Below, piece after piece: positions 1-6,524 of a stretch of DNA of 7,349 nucleotides. Every line of letters begins with the position of its first letter. Position 1 is the stretch's first letter. The position numbers and the translations under genes are program-made. The DNA comes from Acidaminococcus sp. CAG:917 (lineage in GTDB: Bacteria > Bacillota > Clostridia > Christensenellales > CAG-917): the NCBI GenBank assembly GCA_000437555.1, contig FR901027.1, positions 65,241 to 72,589 of the forward strand, written 5' to 3'. The notes under the pieces are model-generated. The model made no database searches, was not told the origin of the DNA, and was given only the letters and a program-made list of their open reading frames with translations.

Positions 1-677
1 ACTCTTTCCATAGAGTCGGTAAAGTCAGAATAATGCTTTTCTTCCTTTTTTGCGGCGTTCCAAAAGTTCAAAGCCTCGTCGGCGTTGGAAGCGTGATTGC
101 TTCCGAAAATATGGGTGTGTCTTGTAATAAGTTTATGGCAAAGCTCGTAAAGCACGTCTAAGTAGTCGAACATTTTTTCGTCCATCGCTATATGGGCGTG
201 GAATACCGCCTGAAGCAGGACGTCGCCTATTTCCTCGAGCATCATATCCTTGTCTTTTGCGTCGATGGCCTCGACAAGCTCGTATGCTTCCTCGATAAGA
301 TTGATTCTTATCGATTCGTGAGTCTGCGCCTTATCCCATTCGCATCCGTCCTTTGCCCTAAGCCTTGTCATAATCTCGATAAGATCGGAAAAATCGTAGC
401 GCTTGCGGTCCTCAACCTTTGCGCCCTTTATGTAAATAATGCAATCGTCGCCGTCAAAGTCGGCAAGGTCGATTTGAGCTTCTTTCTTGCCGTAAACCTT
501 GACGGGCACGTTGCCGAAAGCCTTTAAAGCTTTATTCAAAAACTCGGGATAGCCGTTCACCAATATCAAAGTGTCTATGCTTTTGTCGGTGAAAAACTGC
601 GTCTTTTGAGCAATGTCACAAGACGTATATGTGTTGTGCGATTTTAAAAGTATTTCGTTTACCCAAGTTAAATTCAT
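1..677 (-). CDS. mazG: MazG-family nucleoside triphosphate pyrophosphohydrolase, partial (3' end outside window)
   Basis: Predicted to hydrolyse (d)NTPs to NMP and pyrophosphate in the cytoplasm as a house-cleaning enzyme. The 225 visible residues begin at ATG 677 and run off the left edge. The MazG fold starts near residue 95 (YDFSDLIEIMTRLR, then GCEWDKAQTHES). It carries the magnesium-binding EExxE...ExxD signature: E129, E130 and E133, then E149 and D152. The later RHTHIFG...EALNFW segment (186-206) is also typical. The first 90 or so residues are not MazG. They resemble the end of the tetrapyrrole-methylase domain that precedes MazG in Bacillus YabN, but the methylase core is absent. The start lies 1 nt after the stop of the flippase gene, and its ribosome binding site is inside that gene, so expression is probably coupled. 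The family call is firm; the physiological substrate is not known from sequence. Confidence 0.93.
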   Translation of the reverse strand, partial: MNLTWVNEILLKSHNTYTSCDIAQKTQFFTDKSIDTLILVNGYPEFLNKALKAFGNVPVKVYGKKEAQIDLADFDGDDCIIYIKGAKVEDRKRYDFSDLIEIMTRLRAKDGCEWDKAQTHESIRINLIEEAYELVEAIDAKDKDMMLEEIGDVLLQAVFHAHIAMDEKMFDYLDVLYELCHKLITRHTHIFGSNHASNADEALNFWNAAKKEEKHYSDFTDSMER

Positions 678-678
678 T

Positions 679-2409
679 TTAAACCTCTTTATCCCAAAAC
701 CTGATTTTTCGCTTATATTTGAGCAAAAATCCCGACATGGGCAGACTTTGGGTTTCCTCTTTGCTTAATACGTCGAAAGCGGCAATGAGGGCCGGATACA
801 AAAGTAAACTGAACGCCAATGCCACACCGAACGCCACATATATATTAACGAAAATATATTTAAAAGACAAGCAACTGAGCGCAATTATAAGCGACGATAC
901 CAAAATATAGGCTATGCTTTTGTCGAGTTTATCAAGCGAGAGATATCTTGTAAGATATATAAGATTTATCACAAGCGTCACGAGAGACAATGACACCGAC
1001 GCTACGCCCGCCGCGAGAATGGATATATATCGGCTCAATATCAATAACAGTGCCGTTTTAACCGCAATACCGCAAATCATAGCGAGGACGTAAACCCTCG
1101 TTTTATCAAGCGCGCCGAGTATTGACCCCGCAATCTGCGCCATTGAAGAGAACACGACGGACAGCGACATTATACGCAAAAGATTCGCTCCCGCCTCAAG
1201 CTCGGACACGGTAAGCACGGGGAAAATTATTTTTAATATCTCTTGCGAAAAGATAAGCATTAGGAGTGCGGCAGGAACGCCTATCAAGAGACATAATTTT
1301 ATCGAAAGCCTTGTCTTTAAAAGTATTCCGTTTACGTCTCTTTGCGCTCTCTCTTTAGATACGCTGGGAACTACCGCCACCGCAAGCGAAAGCAAAATCA
1401 TAATCGGCATATTTATCAAGGTGGTGACCGAACCCGAATACACTCCGTAAAGCGACTTAGAACCTGTAAGAGCCACAATCATGAAACTGTCCGAAAATCC
1501 CGACAGAGGCAACAGTAAAGCGATAAGCGCAAAAGGAAACGCTATTTTTAAAAACCCTAAAGGATTGGCAGTTTTATCGTCTGTTTCAACTCCGCTTGCA
1601 TAGACTGCCTCCGACTGAGAATTGAGCCCCGCATCGGTTAAAGCCACGCCCGACGATACCGCCGCCGATACCGCCCTTTTTGCCTGTTTGTTTTGACTAT
1701 CCGCCCTTTTGATTTTGTCTTTACGGCAAGAGTTACCCTCTTTAATCGAATTTGCTTTGAAGTCCTTTTTCTCTTTGCCTTTCGTCACGAGATAGGCTAT
1801 AGCTACATAGACAAAAGAAAGTATCTCGCTTGCCGTCACAGCGAGCAAAGCGCCGTAAAGTGCGTAGTCTATTCCCCTCTCTATGAGAGCGAACGCTAAA
1901 GTCAATCCCAAAACAAGTTTTACCGTCTGTTCGATAAGCGAACACACCGTCGGGGGACCCATTTTCATTTTACCGTAAAAGTAGCCTTTGAAAACGGAAC
2001 TTATTCCCACAAAAAATACGCTTGGGGCTATGATAAAATAGCACATACCCAAAAGCTTACTGCCCTGCATATAGGCAAACGTTTTATTCAACAGCACCAA
2101 AACGACGGTCATCAAAAGCGAGAGTGCAAAACAAAACCAAAAAGCGTTTTTGACGCATTTAGTGTCGCCCTCGGCAACAAGTCTCGATATCGCCTGCGTG
2201 ATTCCGCCGGTAACTATCACGACAAACAGAGCGTAAACGGAATACACAAGCTGATAGAGTCCTATGCCCTCCGAGCCCAGAGCGTTGGTGAGCGGAATTC
2301 GGTATATCGCGCCTATAATCTTGCAAAGTATTCCGCCGGCTGCAATAATAAGCGCGCTTTTGCCGAACGAGCTTTTGTGCGATTTTTTTTTGGAAGCTAC
2401 TTGCTGCAT
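679..2409 (-). CDS. SpoVB/YabM-like polysaccharide flippase (MOP superfamily membrane protein)
   Basis: A 576-residue polytopic membrane protein of the polysaccharide-biosynthesis/SpoVB group (MATE-like MOP superfamily). Such proteins flip lipid-linked glycans or peptidoglycan precursors across the cytoplasmic membrane. After a basic N-terminus (residues 1-18), the first helix leads into the family-typical IIGAIYRIPLTNALGSEGIG (31-50). Many hydrophobic segments follow, in two lobes (about 19-208 and 286-548). Between the lobes is an unusually long hydrophilic stretch (about 209-284), first Lys/Arg-rich and then Ser/Ala/Asp-rich. Its place between spoVT and mazG matches Bacillus yabM, which is why I prefer a YabM-like paralogue over SpoVB itself; substrate and role in sporulation cannot be read from sequence. 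The ATG overlaps the spoVT stop by 13 nt with no strong ribosome binding site, pointing to coupled translation. Confidence 0.88.
   Translation of the reverse strand: MQQVASKKKSHKSSFGKSALIIAAGGILCKIIGAIYRIPLTNALGSEGIGLYQLVYSVYALFVVIVTGGITQAISRLVAEGDTKCVKNAFWFCFALSLLMTVVLVLLNKTFAYMQGSKLLGMCYFIIAPSVFFVGISSVFKGYFYGKMKMGPPTVCSLIEQTVKLVLGLTLAFALIERGIDYALYGALLAVTASEILSFVYVAIAYLVTKGKEKKDFKANSIKEGNSCRKDKIKRADSQNKQAKRAVSAAVSSGVALTDAGLNSQSEAVYASGVETDDKTANPLGFLKIAFPFALIALLLPLSGFSDSFMIVALTGSKSLYGVYSGSVTTLINMPIMILLSLAVAVVPSVSKERAQRDVNGILLKTRLSIKLCLLIGVPAALLMLIFSQEILKIIFPVLTVSELEAGANLLRIMSLSVVFSSMAQIAGSILGALDKTRVYVLAMICGIAVKTALLLILSRYISILAAGVASVSLSLVTLVINLIYLTRYLSLDKLDKSIAYILVSSLIIALSCLSFKYIFVNIYVAFGVALAFSLLLYPALIAAFDVLSKEETQSLPMSGFLLKYKRKIRFWDKEV
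684..690 (-). promoter_or_regulatory. Ribosome binding site of the mazG-like gene
   Basis: On the minus strand AAAGAGG is followed by a 6-nt spacer (TTTAAA) and ATG 677. The site lies within the last codons of the upstream flippase gene. It supports the short MazG form starting at 677 as a real translation start, with no frame for a full upstream methylase domain. Confidence 0.7.
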
Positions 2410-2924
2410 AGCGACGACAAAATCTTCACGCAGAGGTTGACGTAACCCACAAGCGAGCTTGCCTGATGATTTGTCAAAAGAACGAGTCCACCCACGTTGT
2501 CGCCCTGATTGATTATGGGAGCGATAATCTGATAGGCAAAATTCATTTTATCCCCGTCGTAGAGGGAAATTCTCTCCGAGCCGGATTTGATTTTGATTTC
2601 CTTGCCTCTTATGATTTTAAGACAATCGTCGGATATCGTTTTTCCCTCGGCAAAGCGTTTTTGACTGCCCTCGTAAATATTTACGAAATTGCCGTCACAT
2701 ACGAACACGTCCGCTTCGGTAAATTCCTTAAGAGATACGGCGATATCTTCTAAAATATGACGCATCGCTTCCATCTCGGAATATTTTTTCATAGTCATTA
2801 AATCGCCTTCCATGGCAATTTCAAGTTCGTCGCCCTCGTGAAGTCTCATGCTGCGGCGAAGCTCTTTGGGAATGACTATTCTGCCGAGTTCGTCGATACG
2901 TCTGACTATTCCCGTTGTTTGCAT
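2397..2924 (-). CDS. spoVT: SpoVT, AbrB-type sporulation transcriptional regulator
   Basis: A 175-residue DNA-binding regulator, close to the 178 residues of Bacillus SpoVT. There, SpoVT is a tetrameric forespore factor that tunes sigma-G-dependent genes and represses its own gene. Residues 1-48 are the swapped-hairpin SpoVT/AbrB domain: GIVRRIDELGRIVIPKELRR (5-24), then HEGDELEI (29-36). Residues 55-175 form the GAF-like regulatory domain, with ADVFVCDGN (71-79) and a later NQGDNVGGLVLL strand region (139-150). I chose ATG 2924 over the in-frame ATG 2939 because a strong GGAGG lies 8 nt upstream and the family begins with Met-x-x-TGIVRR. The gene overlaps the flippase start by 13 nt. A sigma-G-like promoter with a palindrome lies upstream. 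Family and domain assignment are firm; a sporulation role in this organism is inferred. Confidence 0.95.
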   Translation of the reverse strand: MQTTGIVRRIDELGRIVIPKELRRSMRLHEGDELEIAMEGDLMTMKKYSEMEAMRHILEDIAVSLKEFTEADVFVCDGNFVNIYEGSQKRFAEGKTISDDCLKIIRGKEIKIKSGSERISLYDGDKMNFAYQIIAPIINQGDNVGGLVLLTNHQASSLVGYVNLCVKILSSLCSK

Positions 2925-2931
2925 AATAAAA

Positions 2932-2936
2932 CCCTC
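2932..2936 (-). promoter_or_regulatory. Ribosome binding site that fixes the spoVT start
   Basis: On the minus strand GGAGG is followed by an 8-nt spacer (GTTTTATT) and ATG 2924. The alternative in-frame ATG at 2939 directly abuts this motif and has no ribosome binding site of its own. Confidence 0.85.
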
Positions 2937-2945
2937 CATGATTTT

Positions 2946-2959
2946 TACTAAATTTAGTA
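2946..2959. promoter_or_regulatory. 14-bp perfect palindrome overlapping the -10 box; possible operator
   Basis: TACTAAATTTAGTA is a perfect inverted repeat. It overlaps the candidate -10 box and the expected transcription start, about 20 nt upstream of the spoVT start codon. A symmetric site here is where a dimeric or tetrameric repressor would act; SpoVT itself, known to repress its own gene in Bacillus, is one candidate. The operator role is inference. Confidence 0.4.
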
Positions 2960-2983
2960 TTTAAAAACACTTTAAAAAAATAC
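2955..2983 (-). promoter_or_regulatory. Candidate sigma-G-like promoter of the spoVT-flippase-mazG unit
   Basis: Reading the minus strand, GTATT (2983-2979) lies 17 nt upstream of AATACTA (2961-2955). The sigma-G pattern is GHATR, 17-18 nt, CATNHTA, and these boxes match 4 of 5 and 6 of 7 positions. Bacillus spoVT is sigma-G dependent, so the match is biologically sensible. The region is very AT-rich, so chance similarity is a real possibility. Confidence 0.4.
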
Positions 2984-3011
2984 GCTTTTTTTATTACATG
3001 GATTTTATATA

Positions 3012-3038
3012 AACAAAAAAGCGCCCGACAGGCGCTTT
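3012..3038 (-). terminator. Rho-independent terminator of the flavin reductase unit
   Basis: On the minus strand the stem AAAGCGCC/GGCGCTTT (arms 3038-3031 and 3025-3018) encloses a 5-nt loop TGTCG and continues into a run of six T (3020-3015). The T-run only makes sense for minus-strand transcripts. It isolates the two genes to its right from spoVT, so spoVT needs its own promoter. Confidence 0.88.
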
Positions 3039-3152
3039 AAATGAAATCGGTTTATAAATAAAAAAGTTTGTCAGACATAGTTTCCAAGCGAATTTAAGTT
3101 AACGATTTTTGTGTCGGAATTCAGATATCCGATTTGTTTTCAAAACCTTTTC

Positions 3153-3410
3153 CTATTGAGCCCTTTCCACTTCGAGGGAAGTAAATTTAACCTCGTCTAT
3201 AAAATCGCGCGGCAAAAACTCAACCCTTTTGAATTGCAACAGATGTTCGAGGTGAGTCGACAGTATAACGGGCGTTGAAATGTCGAGCACGTCCGCCGCC
3301 TTGGACATCATATCCAAAAAGCTTTCCTCGCTCAAATCCGCCCCGTCTTCCAAAACGGTGTCTTTTAAGATTTTGTCTTCGTCTTTAACTTTTATCCACA
3401 GTTTAGTCAT
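3153..3410 (-). CDS. Small conserved protein of unknown function
   Basis: An 85-residue soluble, acidic protein with no signal peptide or membrane segment. It begins with a strand-like KLWIKVKDEDKILKDTV (3-19), followed by a helical acidic stretch (27-43). Next come DISTPVIL (43-50) and FLPRDFIDEVKFTSLEVE (65-82). As I recall, this pattern (LD-S-P--L, then F-R--F...FI-----F--LE-E) matches a family of short Clostridial proteins with no assigned function; I could not check this. The start codon overlaps the end of the flavin-reductase-like gene by 8 nt and has no good ribosome binding site of its own, so translation is probably coupled. The terminator at 3012-3038 ends the unit. Real-gene status is supported by the overlap, the codon pattern and this family resemblance; function is open. 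Confidence 0.75.
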   Translation of the reverse strand: MTKLWIKVKDEDKILKDTVLEDGADLSEESFLDMMSKAADVLDISTPVILSTHLEHLLQFKRVEFLPRDFIDEVKFTSLEVERAQ

Positions 3411-3882
3411 AGTATTCGTCTATAATCTCCGCAAAATAAAAATCGTGCATATCGCCGTCGGCGTAAAACGTGCCGATTTCTTTAAGGTCGCAAGCCCCCA
3501 TATCCAGCCTTGTTATAACACGGCACTCAAGGTAACCCTTGCAGCCTTTCACGACGTAGCCGTCCACGCTCTTTGCCTTTTGTTTTTCGATGCCCGCTTT
3601 TTCCCACTTATCGATGCCGTTCTTTGCCGAAACGCTGCCGCAAACTCCGAGAGCGCTTTTCATATCGCCGTCATATGGCACGGACACGGTAAAGGTTTTG
3701 TTTTGTTCTATAAAAGAATGAGTGTATCTCGACTTCCTGACCACGGCAAGGAAAACCTTTTTTCTCCAGAGCACGCCTGCCATACCCCAGGATATGGTCA
3801 TCACGTTGTCGCCGGAGCTCAGAAATCCGCCTGCCGTAAGAAGATTGTTCATAAGTTTAGCCGTATCGTCAAATTTAATCAT
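3403..3882 (-). CDS. Flavin reductase-like domain protein
   Basis: A 159-residue cytoplasmic protein of the flavin-reductase-like FMN-binding family, a split-barrel fold that binds FMN as a homodimer. Characteristic segments are DNVMTISWGMAGVLWRKK (25-42), where the TISW region lines the flavin site, and VFLAVVRKSRYTHSFIEQ (43-60). These are followed by FTVSVP (64-69), LGVCGSVSAKNGIDKWEKAG (78-97), LECRVI (118-123) and the closing DFYFAEIIDEYY (147-158). Length fits the single-domain anaerobe versions, often annotated only as flavin reductase or flavoredoxin. The electron partner and substrate are not deducible. The start has a strong AGGAGG and a good upstream promoter. It is the first gene of a two-gene unit with the overlapping 85-residue gene. 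Confidence 0.88.
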   Translation of the reverse strand: MIKFDDTAKLMNNLLTAGGFLSSGDNVMTISWGMAGVLWRKKVFLAVVRKSRYTHSFIEQNKTFTVSVPYDGDMKSALGVCGSVSAKNGIDKWEKAGIEKQKAKSVDGYVVKGCKGYLECRVITRLDMGACDLKEIGTFYADGDMHDFYFAEIIDEYYD

Positions 3883-3887
3883 ATATG

Positions 3888-3893
3888 CCTCCT
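3888..3893 (-). promoter_or_regulatory. Ribosome binding site of the flavin reductase-like gene
   Basis: On the minus strand AGGAGG is followed by a 5-nt spacer (CATAT) and ATG 3882. It supports that start codon. Confidence 0.85.
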
Positions 3894-3929
3894 AAGCGTT
3901 TTTATATTATTCGGTTTTTAATTTAATAT

Positions 3930-3958
3930 ATAATAGCACATATATATCGGTTTAACAA
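3930..3958 (-). promoter_or_regulatory. Sigma-A-type promoter of the flavin reductase unit
   Basis: On the minus strand TTGTTA (3958-3953) is separated by exactly 17 nt from TATTAT (3935-3930). The -10 box is preceded by TGC, giving an extended -10. The -35 box matches 4 of 6 and the -10 box 5 of 6 consensus positions. Transcription would start about 40 nt before ATG 3882. Confidence 0.65.
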
Positions 3959-4185
3959 TACATATTTTTAAAAGCCTCTCCGTAAAAGACAATGCGACTA
4001 AAAAAACTTTTGCCGCTTTGCATACGAGGTCTTTTTCGGCATATGCGTCACACTTATTTTATTTTTTATATGACGATTTATTCTCAGTTTGTATAAATGC
4101 CAAAAGATAACACTATATATTGAAATTTAAAAAAAATGTCAAAACTTACTTTAATTATTTCATTTTTTATGTTAATCTACTTTAT
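3959..4185. other. AT-rich intergenic region upstream of the dnaD/dnaB-like gene
   Basis: With the reverse-strand leader and promoter (3883-3958), this completes a gap of about 300 bp between divergent genes. I see no RNA gene, repeat or convincing small gene. A plus-strand promoter for the primosome genes should be here. The best I find is TTGTAT (4089-4094) with 17 nt before ACTATA (4112-4117), which is a poor match. The in-frame stretch 4120-4185, opening with a TTG, is hydrophobic, very AT-rich and unlike the protein family, so I treat it as untranslated. Confidence 0.5.
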
Positions 4186-5616
4186 ATGATTTGCAAATTT
4201 ACAAACGATTATCTGATAGAGAGTTTTACTATGGTCGACAATCTCTTTATAAGAGAATATATGCCCTATGCCGACGAAAAACAGGTAAAGGTTTACCTTT
4301 ACGGTCTTTTTTTATGCAATACCGATTCGGATGCGGACAGTTTTGAAGAAATGGCAAAAGCTCTCGATATGACAAAGGAAGAAATCGTTGACACTTTCAG
4401 ATTTTGGTCGGAGCAAGGGCTCGTCAGACTCATATCGACGTCACCGCTCGAAGTGAAATATCTGTCTTTTAAAAACAATTTAAAACCGATTAAAAAATAC
4501 AAAGAAGGTAAGTTTGCCGACTTCAATACCGCCCTTCAACAGCTTTTCCCCGACAGACAGATTATGTCAAACGAATTTCACGTTTACTATGAGTTTTTGG
4601 ACGACTGTCCTATCGACCAGGACGCCCTTATAATGATTGTGCAATATTGCATCAATCTGAAAGGCTCGTCGGTCAGATACCCCTATATCCTCACAGTCGC
4701 GAGAAGCTGGTTTAACGACGGAGTGAGAACTGTCGACGACGTTGAAGAAAAGCTAAACGAATACGAACAGCAATCGGAAGATATGCGTCTTATTTTAAAA
4801 TCGCTGTCGAGAAAAGGCGGAGCGGACCTCGAAGAAAAGCAAATGCTTTTGAAGTGGACGAAAAATTGGGGCTTTTCCGTTTCGGCTATCGCCTTTTGCG
4901 CCAAAAAACTGAAAAACAAAACGTTTAAAAAACTCGACTCTACCCTCGACGAATACTACCGCCTCGATATTTTCACCGAAAGTCAGATGCAGGACTATTT
5001 CGAGCGCAAAGCGTCTTTAAACGAACTTGCAGTTAAAATAAATAAATCGCTGGGCGTATTTTACGAATCGCTTGACGCCGAAATCGAAATTTACGTTCAA
5101 CCGTGGCTTCAAAAGGGCTTTGACGAAGAAGCCCTTGTCAAGATTGCCCACTACTGTTTTTTGTCGGGCGTCAAAAACCTTGACGGTATGAACGGCGTCA
5201 TCTCAAAATTTTATTCAAGCGGAGCACTCACCGTCGAAAGCATAAACCGTTATATAGCAAAACAGGTTGAAAAGGATAAGTTTATAAAGGAAATACTTTC
5301 AAAGGCGGGCGAAGTGCGCTCTGTTATTGCAAGCGACAGAGAATACCTCAAAATCTGGGAATCGGATTGGGGCTTTGCCAAAGACGTCATACTCTATGCC
5401 GCCTCCTGCTCGTTTGGCAAAACCTACCCTATGAAGTATATGAATCAGCTGCTGTCGGCTTTCAAAGAGCAAGGTGCGTTCAGCGTAGAGAAAGCCAAAA
5501 CGGTCACTACCGCACAACCGAAACATAGCGACGGTTTTGTCCAAAGAGATTATACAAAAGAAGAACTTTCTTCAATATTTAATAACACTAAAAATCACGA
5601 CGAGATTATAGAATGA
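4186..5616 (+). CDS. DnaD/DnaB-like primosome (helicase loading) protein
   Basis: A 476-residue protein of the DnaD/DnaB primosome family, predicted to help deliver the replicative helicase to DNA together with the loader encoded next. Residues 15-98 are a winged-helix DDBH1-like domain (MVDNLFIREYMP, then KVYLYGLFLC). Residues 112-195 are a DDBH2 domain with the family motif YCIN...YPYILTVARSWFNDGV (154-180). Three further segments look like degenerate copies: about 200-275 (WTKNWGF, 224-230), 279-362 (WLQKGF, 307-312) and 365-440 (WESDWGF, 390-397). The tail has FVQRDYTKEEL (451-461), usual near DnaD C-termini. Length is close to the 472 residues of Bacillus DnaB, and the following dnaI-like gene repeats the Bacillus dnaB-dnaI arrangement. 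I favour ATG 4186 because DnaD-type N-termini extend before VDN; no ribosome binding site precedes it, and ATG 4231 (weak AGAGAG) is an alternative. Confidence 0.87.
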   Translation: MICKFTNDYLIESFTMVDNLFIREYMPYADEKQVKVYLYGLFLCNTDSDADSFEEMAKALDMTKEEIVDTFRFWSEQGLVRLISTSPLEVKYLSFKNNLKPIKKYKEGKFADFNTALQQLFPDRQIMSNEFHVYYEFLDDCPIDQDALIMIVQYCINLKGSSVRYPYILTVARSWFNDGVRTVDDVEEKLNEYEQQSEDMRLILKSLSRKGGADLEEKQMLLKWTKNWGFSVSAIAFCAKKLKNKTFKKLDSTLDEYYRLDIFTESQMQDYFERKASLNELAVKINKSLGVFYESLDAEIEIYVQPWLQKGFDEEALVKIAHYCFLSGVKNLDGMNGVISKFYSSGALTVESINRYIAKQVEKDKFIKEILSKAGEVRSVIASDREYLKIWESDWGFAKDVILYAASCSFGKTYPMKYMNQLLSAFKEQGAFSVEKAKTVTTAQPKHSDGFVQRDYTKEELSSIFNNTKNHDEIIE

Positions 5617-6524
5617 GAAGCGATATATTAAAAGAAGTTTTTGACATAATAGCTTCAAGAAAATCTTTTGCCGAACTTAAGGCGGAAGAAATTGAGGACA
5701 AGGCGTTTGAAACCGAAGAAATTTCGGCGGCTTTTTCGCGCTATAAAGAGCTTGAATTTGAAGAAATTAAAAACAAAGCCGACGGCAACGGAAAAAGTTT
5801 GGACGGCGAAATAAAAAAAGCCAAAGCAGATTACCTTTCCGCCCTCAAAAGACACGGCTATTGCGAAAAGGATTTTGCCCCCGATTACTACTGCAAGAAA
5901 TGTTTAGACACGGGAAAGAAAGACGGTAAACTCTGCGAATGCGCCATAGAGATTTACCGCAAAATTTTGCTTGAGCGTTCAAAACAAAAATCTTTAACTT
6001 ACAACTTTGATAACTTTAAAACTGAAAACGAGCAAGATAAAGGCTATTTGGAGTTTGCAAAAACTTTTGTAGAAAAGTATCCAACAAAAAAGATTTTAAG
6101 CATTGTTTTATCAGGTATGACAGGCGTGGGAAAAACCGTGCTTGCAAGCTGTATAGCAAACGGGGTACTCGACAAAGGCTATACGGCAAATTTTGTTACG
6201 GCGTTTGATTTTATTCAGAAATGCCTTAAATATCACACCTCCCCCGTCAGCGAGAGAGGATATATGCTCGACGAATTTTTCGACTGTGACCTTTTGGTGC
6301 TCGATGACCTCGGCACCGAACCCATGCTCAAAAACGTCACCGTCGAATATCTTATGATACTTATCGGCGAAAGAGAAAAGAACTCAAAGCATACTATATT
6401 TACCACCAATCTTGACCAAAAACAGATACTCATAAGATACGGCGAAAGAGTATTTTCACGTCTTTTAAACAAATCCAACAGTCTGTTCAAAACAATGGAA
6501 GGCAAAGACAAAAGGATAAATTAA
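5613..6524 (+). CDS. DnaC/DnaI-like replicative helicase loader, AAA+ ATPase
   Basis: A 303-residue ATPase predicted to load the hexameric replicative helicase onto single-stranded DNA. Residues 1-80 are helical and charged, the usual helicase-binding region. A zinc-binding knuckle follows with Cys94, Cys97, Cys108 and Cys110 (YYCKKC...KLCEC), as in Bacillus DnaI. The AAA+ core contains Walker A GMTGVGKT (168-175), Walker B LLVLDDLG (227-234), sensor-1 TIFTTNLD (261-268) and the arginine-finger region RYGERVFSRLL (275-285). Length matches DnaI (about 310). It overlaps the DnaD/DnaB-like gene by the 4 nt ATGA, so the two are translationally coupled. All catalytic motifs are intact. The chromosomal context without phage genes supports the host loader (DnaI role) over a phage DnaC. 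Confidence 0.93.
   Translation: MRSDILKEVFDIIASRKSFAELKAEEIEDKAFETEEISAAFSRYKELEFEEIKNKADGNGKSLDGEIKKAKADYLSALKRHGYCEKDFAPDYYCKKCLDTGKKDGKLCECAIEIYRKILLERSKQKSLTYNFDNFKTENEQDKGYLEFAKTFVEKYPTKKILSIVLSGMTGVGKTVLASCIANGVLDKGYTANFVTAFDFIQKCLKYHTSPVSERGYMLDEFFDCDLLVLDDLGTEPMLKNVTVEYLMILIGEREKNSKHTIFTTNLDQKQILIRYGERVFSRLLNKSNSLFKTMEGKDKRIN

Noticed and set aside
192..527. Open frame on the plus strand opposite mazG, and similar antisense frames elsewhere (for example 2466-2753 and 6749-6988)
   Set aside because: These are by-products of the codon pattern of real genes on the other strand; none shows a family pattern or a plausible ribosome binding site.
2922..2939. Longer spoVT form starting at ATG 2939
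   Set aside because: The added five codons contain the ribosome binding site GGAGG that serves ATG 2924, and the family normally begins right at Met-x-x-TGIVRR.
3068..3076. Short hyphenated palindrome TGTCAGACA downstream of the 85-residue gene
   Set aside because: Too short and without promoter or terminator context to support a site.
3280..3921. A 213-codon open frame on the plus strand opposite the flavin reductase unit
   Set aside because: It runs antisense to two genes with recognisable family patterns, a promoter, a strong ribosome binding site and a terminator. Its own translation has no recognisable domain.
4186..6524. Prophage or plasmid replication module, since DnaD and DnaC proteins are common in phages
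   Set aside because: No integrase, repressor, terminase or structural genes are nearby, the flanks are housekeeping or sporulation genes, and the ATGA-coupled DnaB-DnaI-like pair fits the host operon.
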